DNA of 64,000 nt. Source: VBAS01 sp964508655 (GTDB lineage Bacteria > Bacteroidota > Bacteroidia > Chitinophagales > Chitinophagaceae). Shown one piece after another: positions 22,746-30,991 of this stretch (position 1 is its first letter; every line of letters begins with the position of its first letter). A program made the position numbers and the translations under genes. The notes below the pieces were generated by a model. The model searched no databases. It was not told the DNA's origin and worked only from the letters and a program-made list of their open reading frames with translations. The stretch spans positions 35,940-99,939 of the forward strand of contig CAZDUO010000004.1 of assembly GCA_964508655.1 (NCBI GenBank), in the 5' to 3' direction.

Positions 22746-24350
22746 ATGCCAGTTACTTCCATTGTATCTCCTGCTGAAAACCCTTTTAAACCGGCTTTGA
22801 AATTTTCTGAAAACATCCATTACCAGCTAAGTCCTGAAGAATTAATCCAGGATACGCTCCGTATGGGCGAAGGCCAACTTAGCGACACGGGCGCCCTTGT
22901 GATTAGTACAGGAGAGTTTACCGGCCGTAGCCCAAAAGATAAGTTTACGGTAAAAGATGAAACCACAGCCGGCACGGTGTACTGGAATGAGTTTACTATT
23001 CCGCTAGAAGAAAAATATTATCACCTCATTTATAAAAAAATGACGGACTACCTGGAGCATCTGCCTGAAGTGTGGGTGCGGGATTGCTTTGCCTGTGCTG
23101 ACCCACGGTACAGGCTTGGCATAAGGGTAGTGACTGAAAAGCCTTGGGGTAATCTTTTTGCCTGCAATATGTTTTTGCGCCCTACTGAGGCTGAGCTTAA
23201 AAATTTCAGGCCCGATTGGCATTTGATTGCCTGCCCCGATTTAAAACTTGATGCTAAAGAATGCGGCACCCGGCAGCATAATGTTTCGCTGATTTCTTTT
23301 AAGCACAAAATGATACTGATTGCCGGTTCAGGCTATACAGGAGAAATGAAGAAAGGCATTTTTACCATTCTCAATTATATTTTACCCCATGAAAAAAATG
23401 TACTGAGCATGCACTGCAGTGCCAACATGGGCAAGGCAGGTGACACGGCCATCTTTTTTGGCCTGAGCGGCACCGGCAAAACAACGCTTAGTGCCGATCC
23501 TGCCCGCATGCTGATTGGCGATGATGAGCATGCATGGACAGAAGATAATATTTTCAACTTCGAAGGTGGTTGCTATGCCAAATGCATCAACCTGACAGAG
23601 GAAAAAGAACCGGAAATTTTCCGGGCCATCAGGCACGGCGCACTGGTTGAAAACACAAAGTTTTACCCGGGAACCAATAAAATCAACTTCGAAGACTTCT
23701 CCAATACAGAAAATACCAGGGTTTCTTACCCGCTTCATTACATCAGCAATGCGCTGGAGCCATCTATTGGCGGCATACCAAAAAATATTTTCTTTCTTAC
23801 CTGCGATGCGTTTGGAGTACTGCCCCCCATTTCACAACTCACACCCGGTCAGGCCATGTATCAGTTCATAAGTGGTTATACTGCAAAAGTGGCCGGCACT
23901 GAAACAGGGGTAACAGAACCCAAACCTACATTCAGCGCCTGCTTTGGTGCCCCGTTTTTGCCGCTGCACCCCGGCAAATATGCCCATATGCTTGGCGAGC
24001 GGCTGAAAAAACACCAGGTAAAAGTGTGGCTTATCAACACAGGCTGGACGGGCGGGCCTTACGGAACGGGCCAACGGATGAAACTTTCTTTCACCCGGGC
24101 CATGATAACCGCGGCGCTGGAAGGCAAGCTGAACAATGCGATTTATGAAAATCACACAGTGTTCGGAGTGGCTATACCGCAAAGCTGCCCGGGTGTGCCT
24201 TCGGAAATTCTGAACCCACGCAATACATGGACCGATAAGAAAGCTTATGATGAAAAGGCAATTTATCTTGCCGGATTGTTTAAAAAGAATTTTGAAAAAT
24301 ATGCCGCCGGAGTATTTGAGGAAGTATTGGCAGCAGCTCCGGAAATTTAA
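22746..24350 (+). CDS. pckA: phosphoenolpyruvate carboxykinase (ATP)
   Basis: 534 residues, the usual size. It converts oxaloacetate and ATP to phosphoenolpyruvate, CO2 and ADP at the start of gluconeogenesis. The kinase-1a P-loop GLSGTGKTT (239-247), the substrate segment STGEFTGRSPKDKF, the metal-binding HCSANMG region and the IGDDEHAWTEDN kinase-2 motif are all present, together with GYTAKVAGTE and NTGWTGGPYG. The gene has its own promoter and a strong terminator, so it is monocistronic. Confidence 0.97.
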   Translation: MPVTSIVSPAENPFKPALKFSENIHYQLSPEELIQDTLRMGEGQLSDTGALVISTGEFTGRSPKDKFTVKDETTAGTVYWNEFTIPLEEKYYHLIYKKMTDYLEHLPEVWVRDCFACADPRYRLGIRVVTEKPWGNLFACNMFLRPTEAELKNFRPDWHLIACPDLKLDAKECGTRQHNVSLISFKHKMILIAGSGYTGEMKKGIFTILNYILPHEKNVLSMHCSANMGKAGDTAIFFGLSGTGKTTLSADPARMLIGDDEHAWTEDNIFNFEGGCYAKCINLTEEKEPEIFRAIRHGALVENTKFYPGTNKINFEDFSNTENTRVSYPLHYISNALEPSIGGIPKNIFFLTCDAFGVLPPISQLTPGQAMYQFISGYTAKVAGTETGVTEPKPTFSACFGAPFLPLHPGKYAHMLGERLKKHQVKVWLINTGWTGGPYGTGQRMKLSFTRAMITAALEGKLNNAIYENHTVFGVAIPQSCPGVPSEILNPRNTWTDKKAYDEKAIYLAGLFKKNFEKYAAGVFEEVLAAAPEI

Positions 24351-24379
24351 GCTGTGACCACAGCGTTGCTTGCCAGGCA

Positions 24380-24420
24380 CCCCTTGCCCCGGATTTTCGG
24401 GCTGAGGGGTTTTTCTTTTA
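24380..24420 (+). terminator. pckA terminator
   Basis: A CCCC-TTGCCC / GGGC-TGA-GGGG hairpin (24380-24409) followed by TTTTTCTTTT, 30 bases after the stop. Confidence 0.75.
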
Positions 24421-24507
24421 CATCATCTTTTCTGGCAGGAATATTAGTTTTACTTTAAGAACCAACTTCGAAATTTTTTTCATCAAATTGGGGTTAATGG
24501 TAATATC

Positions 24508-25044
24508 ATGAAAAAACTTCTCCTGTCTATCGCTTTCCTCATGCCTTTGCTGCTGTTTTCACAAAAAGAAGAAGATCATCTGATTCAGTGGAGTGAAACC
24601 CGCAAACTTACCTGGGATGATTTTAAAGCCCCGCCCGTAAAAAGCGGCAGTACAGCAGCGCTTACCGCCACGCATCTCGGGTTTTCATACCATGTGGTAA
24701 ACGGCAAAGTGACGTTCACTATCGAATGCCGGTTTGATAAAAACAAATCGTGGGGGCTGGTTAAAAACGACTGGATACTGCAGCATGAACAGGGGCATTT
24801 TGATATTGCAGAAATTTTTGCCCGCCGGCTTCATAAGTTCATCACTGCATATCAATTCAAAAAAAACTCTTTCCAGAAAGATCTCGACGGCATTTACAGC
24901 AGGATAATTGAGGAGAAAGAAAAATTTCAGCAGCAATACGACAATGAGACCGACTACAGCCGCAATAAAACAAAACAGGAAGAATGGCTGAAGAAGATTG
25001 CCCGGGAGCTGGAAGAGTTGAAATCATGGGCCTATTATAAATGA
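24508..25044 (+). CDS. DUF922-type putative secreted metallopeptidase
   Basis: 178 residues with a signal peptide (KKLLLSIAFLMPLLLFSQ). The domain begins at IQWSETRKLTWDDFKAPP, the usual opening of DUF922 proteins, and contains HEQGHFD (about 92-98), a zinc-peptidase-like HExxH. A charged helical tail with QKDLDGIYSRI and REEW-like repeats follows. Members are predicted to be periplasmic zinc-dependent proteases; activity is not shown. The last ten bases overlap the convergent gene at 25035. Confidence 0.8.
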   Translation: MKKLLLSIAFLMPLLLFSQKEEDHLIQWSETRKLTWDDFKAPPVKSGSTAALTATHLGFSYHVVNGKVTFTIECRFDKNKSWGLVKNDWILQHEQGHFDIAEIFARRLHKFITAYQFKKNSFQKDLDGIYSRIIEEKEKFQQQYDNETDYSRNKTKQEEWLKKIARELEELKSWAYYK

Positions 25045-25433
25045 GCCGGTATAATAAAAACTACAGGCAGGTCAAGATAACTCTTTACAGACCTGCCGCA
25101 CTGCAGCGCCGGACGCCATTTTCCCTTGTAGCTTCGAAAAATGTTCTCAGCTCTTTGGGCCAAGCCGTAACCCGGATTGTTTAATGCTTTTATCTGCCCG
25201 ATATCGCCATTTTTATCAATTACAAACTGCACTGATACCCTGTAGGTGCCGGCAGGTATGATTTTTAAAAGCGAATCCGGCAGTTTAGTGTGTTTCTTTA
25301 CATGCTCCATCCATGCCACGGGGTCAGTGCCGCCTTCAATTTCTACTTTCTCAAAAATATTTTCTTCGTCCTGTGCCCGTGAGCTGAATGAATAAATCAG
25401 AGAAATGAAGAGGAAAAAGAACATCTTTTTCAT
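25035..25433 (-). CDS. small periplasmic protein with TonB C-terminal-like domain
   Basis: 132 residues. After a signal peptide (MKKMFFFLFISLIYSFSSRAQ) comes one small domain. The stretch PAGTYRVSVQFVIDKNGDIGQIKALNNPGYG, then AENIFRSYKGKWRPALQCGR and KSYLDLPVVF matches the TonB C-terminal fold found as a free-standing module in many Bacteroidota. It lacks the membrane anchor and proline-rich spacer of true TonB, so an energy-transducing role is unlikely; partner unknown. It converges with the DUF922 gene and shares ten bases with it. Confidence 0.75.
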   Translation of the reverse strand: MKKMFFFLFISLIYSFSSRAQDEENIFEKVEIEGGTDPVAWMEHVKKHTKLPDSLLKIIPAGTYRVSVQFVIDKNGDIGQIKALNNPGYGLAQRAENIFRSYKGKWRPALQCGRSVKSYLDLPVVFIIPAHL

Positions 25434-25500
25434 AAACCAGTTTTTAGAAACAGATACCGGTCTTTTAATTTTCCATAAAAAATAGCAAGCCGGGTGCAGC

Positions 25501-26073
25501 TCAGTTTTTTTCTTTGGTAAAATTGATTACCTGCCTGCGTGAAGATTTGCGGGCAACCCCCTCGCGGATGAGTGGCGCCAGTTGCGGAGCGTTGGCCATC
25601 ATTTTTTCTTTTATCTGCTCTACCAGGTAATCGTTTTCAGGTGTGCTGGTTACATTTTTCGTGGTCACCATGCCATCGGTGCCGATTTCGTATTCAATCA
25701 TGACCGAATACGTGCCCCGCTTGATTTTTTTTGAAGGCAGCACTTCCGATTTGATTACCTCGCTGTACTGGTCAATAAATTTTTTCCAGGTCTTATTATT
25801 GTCTTCAAATCTTAACGCTGGTTTTTCGATGCTGGTTTGACCGGTAATGGAATCAAGCTGGTTTTTATTTGCCGCATTTCCCAACGCCTTGTCCGAGGAA
25901 TCGGTTTTTACTGCACCGACTGATGCGCTGTCGCTTTTCTGCGCAGGCTTCATGCTCTTTTTTACCAGGTTGGAATCGGCTTTCAGCTTGCCTTTAAAAA
26001 GTGAGTCCTTCAGCGTTTGCCCGAAGGAGGCTGCGCTCATAACGAGGCATACCAGCAAAAAAATTATCCGCAT
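25501..26073 (-). CDS. secreted protein with low-complexity middle and TonB-C-like end
   Basis: 190 residues. A signal peptide (MRIIFLLVCLVMSAASFGQ) is followed by about 65 polar residues rich in Lys, Ser, Asp and Asn, then a C-terminal domain (about 100-190). KRGTYSVMIEYEIGTDGMV and the later QLAPLIREGVARKSSRRQV recall the TonB C-terminal pattern of the neighbouring 132-residue protein, so the two may be distant paralogues. It lies 67 bp upstream of that gene and 9 bp downstream of the deoxynucleoside kinase. No function is claimed. Confidence 0.7.
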   Translation of the reverse strand: MRIIFLLVCLVMSAASFGQTLKDSLFKGKLKADSNLVKKSMKPAQKSDSASVGAVKTDSSDKALGNAANKNQLDSITGQTSIEKPALRFEDNNKTWKKFIDQYSEVIKSEVLPSKKIKRGTYSVMIEYEIGTDGMVTTKNVTSTPENDYLVEQIKEKMMANAPQLAPLIREGVARKSSRRQVINFTKEKN

Positions 26074-26082
26074 GAAGTGAAG

Positions 26083-26721
26083 TTAAAACAATCCGTAAAT
26101 CTGGCTGTCAATCTTGCGTATGATTTCGCCAAGATGTTCTTCGTTTTCGGGGAATTTGTTTTTATCAATATCCACCACCAGCAGCGGGCCTTCCTTGTAA
26201 TTATCAATCCACCGGTTGTAATGTTCATTGAGGCGTTTCAGGTAATCGAGCCGGATGTTTTCTTCATATTCCCTGCCCCGCTTCTGAATCTGCCCTACCA
26301 GCGTGGGCACCGATGCTTTCAGGTAAATAAGCAGGTCGGGCGGCTTTACCATTTGTTTCAGCGTCTGGAAAAAACTGAAGTAGTTGTCAAAGTCTCGTTT
26401 GCTCATCAGTCCCATCTCGTGCAGGTTGGGGGCAAAAATGTGGGCATCTTCATAAATCGTCCGGTCCTGGATGACAGTTTCAGTTCCTTTCTGAATATCC
26501 ACCAGCTGCGAAAGGCGGCTGTTCAGAAAATAAATCTGGAGATTGAAGCTCCAGCGGGGCATATCTTCATAAAAATCGTAGAGGTAGGGATTATGGTCCA
26601 CATCTTCAAAATTCGGAATCCACTTGTAGTGCTTGCTCAGCAATTCGGTAAGGGTGGTTTTGCCGGCGCCGATATTACCGGCTACCGCAATATGCCTGGG
26701 TTTTGTTTTAGATTTTGCCAT
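26083..26721 (-). CDS. deoxynucleoside kinase
   Basis: 212 residues. The P-loop GNIGAGKTT (15-23) and the family blocks FEDVDHNPYLYDFYEDMPRW, QDRTIYEDAHIFA (DRS-like ERS motif) and YLKASVPTLVGQIQKRGREYE (lid region) identify a deoxyadenosine/deoxyguanosine-kinase-type enzyme. It phosphorylates deoxynucleosides for salvage in the cytoplasm; the base preference cannot be told. It is transcribed toward the two small secreted-protein genes with short gaps, although a functional link is not obvious. Confidence 0.92.
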   Translation of the reverse strand: MAKSKTKPRHIAVAGNIGAGKTTLTELLSKHYKWIPNFEDVDHNPYLYDFYEDMPRWSFNLQIYFLNSRLSQLVDIQKGTETVIQDRTIYEDAHIFAPNLHEMGLMSKRDFDNYFSFFQTLKQMVKPPDLLIYLKASVPTLVGQIQKRGREYEENIRLDYLKRLNEHYNRWIDNYKEGPLLVVDIDKNKFPENEEHLGEIIRKIDSQIYGLF

Positions 26722-26792
26722 GTCCCTATAGTGATTTTCCTATTGCTGATTACAAATAGCTGCGCAACGACTAAAGTAACTAAAATCTGAAT

Positions 26793-27797
26793 TCAAAAAT
26801 ATTTTAATCCCATTGCCTGCCTCACAAGTTGCATGGTTGCTGCGGCGCTGTTACGGGCTTTTTCTGCCCCCTGCTCCATCACCCGCTGCAGGTATTTTTC
26901 ATCGGCAAGTATGGCGTTTACTTTTTCCCGAATGGGAGAAATAAATTTCACCATGTCTTCACCAAGTTGTTTTTTCAGTTCTCCGTAGCGGACGGTGCAG
27001 TTGTTATAATCTTCTTCAAACTTCTGCACGGTATCTTCAGTGCTCACCAGCTTCATCAGCAGAAAAATATTTTCCACTTCAGGCGATTTGACAGAATGGG
27101 GTTCTTTGGGGCCGGCATCCATTTTCGCCTTTTTTATTTTTTCCATGATGAGTTTGTCGTCATCTGCCAGGTAAAGCGTAGCATACTGGTTTTCGCTTTT
27201 GCTCATCTTGCCTTTGCCATCGAGGCCGGGCACTTTTATCAGTTCGCTGCCGAAGTTGAAAGCCCGTGGTTCGGGAAAAACATCTCCGTAACGATGATTG
27301 AAACGGTTTACAAAATTCCGGGCCATTTCCAGGTGCTGCTCCTGGTCTTTGCCCACCGGCACCAGCGAAGCTCGGTGCAGAATGATATCGGCAGTTTGCA
27401 AAACGGGATAAGTCAGCAAACCGGCATTGATGTTATCAGGCTGCAGTCTTGCTTTTTCCTTGAACGTGGAAGTCTTTTCCAGTTCGCCTTTATATGCAAG
27501 CATGTTCAGGTACAGGTACAGCTCGCTGGTTTCAGGCACATGGCTCTGGCAATAAAGCGCCACTTTATCGGGCTCAAGCCCGCAGGCGATGTTTTCGGCT
27601 AGCACCCGGTGCACATGCTGCTTCAGTTCCCGTGTGTCGGGATGCGTGGTAAGTGAATGCAGGTCGGCCACCATAAAAAAACATTCGTATTCTTCCTGCA
27701 TGCGTATATAATTTTTTACCGCACCAAAATAATTGCCGAGATGCAGGTAGCCCGTGGGGCGAATACCGCTCATTACAATTTCTTTTCTCTTTTCCAT
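26793..27797 (-). CDS. trpS: tryptophan--tRNA ligase
   Basis: 334 residues, the normal length. Class I synthetase signatures: the HIGH-like HLGNYFGA (about 18-25) after GIRPTGYL, and KMSKS (about 195-199) in GKGKMSKSENQYATLYLADD. It charges tRNA-Trp in the cytoplasm. The start at 27797 (MEKRKEIVMSGIRPTG) is consistent with homologues. Divergent from gatC with 139 bp between. Confidence 0.96.
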   Translation of the reverse strand: MEKRKEIVMSGIRPTGYLHLGNYFGAVKNYIRMQEEYECFFMVADLHSLTTHPDTRELKQHVHRVLAENIACGLEPDKVALYCQSHVPETSELYLYLNMLAYKGELEKTSTFKEKARLQPDNINAGLLTYPVLQTADIILHRASLVPVGKDQEQHLEMARNFVNRFNHRYGDVFPEPRAFNFGSELIKVPGLDGKGKMSKSENQYATLYLADDDKLIMEKIKKAKMDAGPKEPHSVKSPEVENIFLLMKLVSTEDTVQKFEEDYNNCTVRYGELKKQLGEDMVKFISPIREKVNAILADEKYLQRVMEQGAEKARNSAAATMQLVRQAMGLKYF

Positions 27798-27936
27798 GCG
27801 GCGGCGAAGATAGGGAGAGTTCCGGGTTTATAGTTTTTGGTTTGCCATCCCGGTTGTTGTCGCCGTTTATCAAATAACAGGATAATCTGTAAAGCCGAAA
27901 AACCATAAACCAAACACGATAAGCTATATTTGTTGA

Positions 27937-28227
27937 ATGGAAGTGAACGATGCGTTGGTAGAAAAACTGGCTCACCTGGCTCGCCTGGAATTTAATGCGC
28001 AGGAAAAAGAAGAAATTAAAACCGACCTGCAGCGCATGATCAGTTTTGTGGACAAACTCAATGAGCTTGACCTGGAAGGCACCGAACCGCTGCTGCACCT
28101 GTCGGCTAATATTAATGTACTGCGGGATGATGAAGTGAAGGGTTCCGTGAGCCGTGAAGAAGCGCTGAAGAATGCACCGGCACACGATGATAAATTTTTT
28201 ATAGTACCGAAAGTGATAAAAAAATGA
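27937..28227 (+). CDS. gatC: Asp-tRNA(Asn)/Glu-tRNA(Gln) amidotransferase subunit GatC
   Basis: 96 residues. The family pattern KLAHLARLEFNAQEKEEIK, then DLQRMISFVDKLNELDLEGTEP and LRDDEVKGSVSREEALKNAP is clear. GatC wraps around GatA and GatB in the amidotransferase that corrects misacylated tRNAs. Neither gatA nor gatB is in the window, which is usual for this phylum. A TATATTTG sequence ends four bases before the ATG, too close for a normal promoter. Confidence 0.94.
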   Translation: MEVNDALVEKLAHLARLEFNAQEKEEIKTDLQRMISFVDKLNELDLEGTEPLLHLSANINVLRDDEVKGSVSREEALKNAPAHDDKFFIVPKVIKK

Positions 28228-28234
28228 AGTCTGG

Positions 28235-28300
28235 TGTATGATGCCTGATGAATGATTGATAACGTCCGGCATCTGTTATCCGACTTCCGACATCAGACAT
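28235..28300. repeat. inverted degenerate heptamer arrays between gatC and the ABC ATPase gene
   Basis: Left arm TGATGCC-TGATGAA-TGATTGA, right arm CCGACTT-CCGACAT-CAGACAT ending at the ATG of the ATPase gene. GATGCCTGATG and CATCAGACATC pair with one mismatch. Confidence 0.55.
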
Positions 28301-28301
28301 C

Positions 28302-29018
28302 ATGAACGCAATCATACATCTTGAAAAAATCTGCAAGAGCTATTTTATGGGCAAAATGGAATTGCAGGTATTAAATGGCATTACGCTGGAGATTTTCAAA
28401 AATGAATATGTAGCCCTGATGGGACCCTCGGGTTCCGGTAAAAGCACCCTGATGAATATTATCGGCTGCCTGGACACGCCTACTTCGGGCACCTACATTT
28501 TAAACGGACACGACATCAGCGCTACGGAAGACAACAAGCTGGCAGAAATCAGGAATAAAGAAATCGGGTTTGTATTCCAGCAGTTCAACCTGCTGCCGCG
28601 GCTGACAGCGCTGGAAAATGTGGCGCTGCCGCTGGTGTATGCGGGCATGAGTAAAAAACAACGCACCGAAAAAGCAAAGCATGTAATGGAGCTGGTGAAC
28701 CTGACCGACCGCAGCCATCACAAACCCAATGAGCTGAGCGGCGGCCAGTGCCAGCGTGTGGCAATTGCAAGGGCGTTGGTAAACGATCCTTCCATCATCC
28801 TGGCCGACGAACCTACCGGCAACCTGGATACAAAAACCTCGTATGAAATCATGGAGATTTTTGATAAAATCCATAAGGCCGGCAATACCATTGTACTGGT
28901 AACCCATGAAGCTGATATTGCCAACCATGCCCGCCGCATCGTGCACCTGCGTGATGGCATGATTGAAAGCGATGCCCTGAATGAGCAGGTCGGCGTATTC
29001 AGTTATGGCCACAGGTAG
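28302..29018 (+). CDS. MacB-like ABC transporter ATP-binding protein
   Basis: 238 residues. Walker A GPSGSGKS (about 40-47), Q-loop VFQQFNLLPRLTALENVALPL, signature LSGGQCQRVA, Walker B IILADEPTGNLD and the switch His in LVTHEADIA are complete. The Q-C pair in the signature is unusual where Q-R or Q-Q is normal. It belongs to the MacB/FtsE/LolD group, whose ATPases serve membrane proteins with one large periplasmic domain. No permease gene is adjacent, so the partner must lie elsewhere. The last 15 residues (QVGVFSYGHR) extend past the core. Confidence 0.93.
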   Translation: MNAIIHLEKICKSYFMGKMELQVLNGITLEIFKNEYVALMGPSGSGKSTLMNIIGCLDTPTSGTYILNGHDISATEDNKLAEIRNKEIGFVFQQFNLLPRLTALENVALPLVYAGMSKKQRTEKAKHVMELVNLTDRSHHKPNELSGGQCQRVAIARALVNDPSIILADEPTGNLDTKTSYEIMEIFDKIHKAGNTIVLVTHEADIANHARRIVHLRDGMIESDALNEQVGVFSYGHR

Positions 29019-29046
29019 GTATTATTTTCTTCCGGTATTTACTGCT

Positions 29047-29054
29047 TACTTTTG
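29047..29054 (+). promoter_or_regulatory. candidate -7 element for the adenosyltransferase gene
   Basis: TACTTTTG, a full match to TAnnTTTG, about 90 bases before the start codon. No clear TTG lies 19-21 bases upstream (the position reads ATTTTC), so the promoter is weak or wrong. Confidence 0.35.
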
Positions 29055-29143
29055 ATATAGTGTTCATTTGCTATCACAGTAAACCTGAAAACGGCATCCC
29101 GGCCTTTTAACCATTTAGCCATCAAACAATCATTGCCTGAAAT

Positions 29144-29719
29144 ATGTCACTGAAAATTTATACTAAGACGGGTGATAAAGGAAAGACATCACTTATTGGC
29201 GGCACCAAAGTCTTTAAATCCGACCTCCGGATTGAAGCTTATGGTACGGTGGATGAGCTGAATTCTTTCGCTGGTCTTTGTCTTGATTACTTAAAACAAC
29301 ACAACATCAATAATGTATTGGCAGAAATTCAGGACCGGCTGTTTACCATTGGCTCTGCCCTTGCCTGCGATCCGGAGAAAGAAACCAAATCCGCCAGCCA
29401 CCGGATGAAAATTCCCGGCCTGCATGAAGCCGATGTGGAGCTGCTGGAAAAAGAAATTGACAGGATGAATGAAGAATTGCCGCCGATGAAATCGTTCATT
29501 CTTCCCGGCGGGCATGTAGCGGTTTCCACGTTGCATGTGGCCCGATGTGTTTGCCGGCGGGCCGAAAGGGGCTGCGTGAGAATGCTGAAAAAAGAAAAGC
29601 AGGTGCCGGAGTTAATTATCAAATACCTCAACCGGCTGAGCGATTATCTTTTTGTGCTGGCACGGTTTACCGGGTACAAATTAAATGTGCAGGAAATACC
29701 CTGGCAAGCGAGAATTTAA
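29144..29719 (+). CDS. pduO: cob(I)yrinic acid a,c-diamide adenosyltransferase, PduO type
   Basis: 191 residues. The N-terminal KIYTKTGDKGKTSLIGG, then EAYGTVDELNSFAGL and the C-terminal RAERGCVRMLKK plus YLNRLSDYLFVLAR mark a PduO-type ATP:cob(I)alamin adenosyltransferase, which makes coenzyme B12. It acts as a cytoplasmic trimer. No other cobalamin genes are near, so it probably serves B12 salvage for a dependent enzyme elsewhere. No cobalamin riboswitch was seen in the upstream 125 bp, which hold an octamer-type repeat (TTAACCAT-TTAGCCAT-CAAACAAT) at 29108-29131. Confidence 0.94.
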   Translation: MSLKIYTKTGDKGKTSLIGGTKVFKSDLRIEAYGTVDELNSFAGLCLDYLKQHNINNVLAEIQDRLFTIGSALACDPEKETKSASHRMKIPGLHEADVELLEKEIDRMNEELPPMKSFILPGGHVAVSTLHVARCVCRRAERGCVRMLKKEKQVPELIIKYLNRLSDYLFVLARFTGYKLNVQEIPWQARI

Positions 29720-29738
29720 GATGAACTTTAAGCCAGGT

Positions 29739-29796
29739 GATTAAAAAGTAAAATCGTTACTTACTTCTGTGTTTTGACTTTTGATTTTTGATTTTG
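29739..29796. repeat. inverted degenerate heptamer arrays between convergent genes
   Basis: Right arm TTTTGAC-TTTTGAT-TTTTGAT-TTTG (29772-29796), left arm GATTAAAAAGTAAAATC (29739-29755) in inverted orientation. It separates the adenosyltransferase gene from the convergent LolD-like gene. Confidence 0.5.
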
Positions 29797-29799
29797 CCC

Positions 29800-30450
29800 T
29801 CACACAATCAATCCATCCTTCATATGCAGCACCCGGTCGCTCAGGTGAGCCAGTTCTTCGTTATGTGTTACTATTAAAAATGTCTGGTTGAATTTTTCCC
29901 GGAGTTCAAAAAACAAATGATGCAGTTCCCGGGCATTGATGCTGTCGAGGTTGCCGGTAGGCTCATCGGCAAACACAATAGCTGGCTGGTTGATGAGTGC
30001 ACGGGCTACCGCCACCCGTTGCTGTTCGCCGCCCGAAAGCTGGTTGGGTTTATTATCCGCCCGGTTTTTAATACTCAATACCTCCAACAACGTCTCAGCT
30101 TCCGCCTTCACTTCATTCTTCCTCCTCCCTGCCAGCCATCCGGGTATACACACATTTTCAAACGCAGTAAACTCCGGCAAAAGGTGATGAAACTGGAATA
30201 CAAATCCTATGTGTTTGTTGCGGAAGGCAGCCAGCTTATTGCCCGATAGTGAACTGATGAGTGTACTGTTTACCATCACTTCACCCATATCGGCTTTATC
30301 AAGCGAACCAAGAATATGCAGCAGTGTACTTTTTCCGCAGCCCGAGGGCCCCACAATGGATACTACTTCACCCTTGTTTACTTCCAGGTGCACACCCCTG
30401 AGCACTTCCAGCGAGCCGTATCGTTTATAAATATTTTTCCCCGTAAGCAT
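29800..30450 (-). CDS. lolD: LolD-like ABC transporter ATP-binding protein
   Basis: 216 residues, the compact length of LolD. Walker A GPSGCGKS, the Q-loop FQFHHLLPEFTAFENV that is characteristic of LolD, signature LSGGEQQRVA, Walker B IVFADEPTGNLD and switch His LIVTHNEEL are present. LolD powers release of outer-membrane lipoproteins from the inner membrane with LolC/E-type permeases. These are not in the window, though Bacteroidota often encode them apart. It has no operon partner here. Confidence 0.9.
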   Translation of the reverse strand: MLTGKNIYKRYGSLEVLRGVHLEVNKGEVVSIVGPSGCGKSTLLHILGSLDKADMGEVMVNSTLISSLSGNKLAAFRNKHIGFVFQFHHLLPEFTAFENVCIPGWLAGRRKNEVKAEAETLLEVLSIKNRADNKPNQLSGGEQQRVAVARALINQPAIVFADEPTGNLDSINARELHHLFFELREKFNQTFLIVTHNEELAHLSDRVLHMKDGLIV

Positions 30451-30569
30451 GCAGCCATTCTGTGTTTTCAGTTATCAAATATCAGTAAACCTTACCCAGC
30501 ATCAAAATAACCATTGAAAACCAGGAAGGAATTTTAAGAAAGTCTTGAAATCCGCCGGTAAACTATGGA

Positions 30570-30600
30570 TTTGGAAAATTCGTTATTAAACCTACATTTG
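30570..30600 (+). promoter_or_regulatory. promoter of the DUF2795 gene
   Basis: TTTG (30570-30573), 19 bases, TACATTTG (30593-30600): a complete consensus promoter, 73 bases before the ATG at 30674. Confidence 0.75.
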
Positions 30601-30673
30601 CGAAAAATTTTAAGGGGTGTTTTAACGTTGAAAGCGATAAAACCCGATTCCTGGAAAATAAAAAACCTAGAGC

Positions 30674-30898
30674 ATGTTCTGGACCTTAGAGTTGGCATCA
30701 TACCTGGAAGAAGCACCCTGGCCTGCTACTAAAGATGAGCTTATTGACTACTGCATCCGCAGCGGTGCGCCTATCGAAGTGGTGGAAAACCTGCAGGAAC
30801 TGGAAGATGAAGGAGGCGAGGTGTACGAAAGTATCGAAGACATCTGGCCCGATTACCCGAGCCAGGAAGATTTCATGTTTAATGAAGACGAGTATTAG
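30674..30898 (+). CDS. DUF2795 family small acidic protein
   Basis: 74 residues, strongly acidic in its second half. The run YLEEAPWPATKDELIDYCIRSG, then VVENLQELEDEGGEVYESIEDIWPDYP is the well-known short Bacteroidota DUF2795 protein. The function is unknown; the fold of DUF2795 is thought to be a small helical domain. It has its own consensus promoter and a strong terminator, so it is expressed as a single short message and probably abundant. Confidence 0.9.
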   Translation: MFWTLELASYLEEAPWPATKDELIDYCIRSGAPIEVVENLQELEDEGGEVYESIEDIWPDYPSQEDFMFNEDEY

Positions 30899-30943
30899 CC
30901 CTGTAAAAGGAATTCTGAAGCAATTCCTAAAAAAACTTTATAG

Positions 30944-30970
30944 CCTCCCCGAAGGGAGGTTTTTTGTTTT
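30944..30970 (+). terminator. terminator of the DUF2795 gene
   Basis: CCTCCC-CGAA-GGGAGG followed by TTTTTT, 45 bases after the stop. Confidence 0.85.
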
Positions 30971-30991
30971 TTGTATCCTGGCTTTATTGCA

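Noticed and set aside
26017..26790. Long open frame of 257 codons on the plus strand opposite the deoxynucleoside kinase
   Set aside because: It is antisense to a clear kinase, rich in His/Phe/Val as expected of a shadow frame, and has no domain character.
27925..27932. TATATTTG as the gatC promoter
   Set aside because: It ends four bases before the ATG, so the transcript would begin at or inside the coding region, and there is no TTG at the right distance.
28235..28300. A CRISPR-like array in the repeated DNA
   Set aside because: Units are 7-8 bases, degenerate, without spacers; no cas genes are present anywhere in the window.
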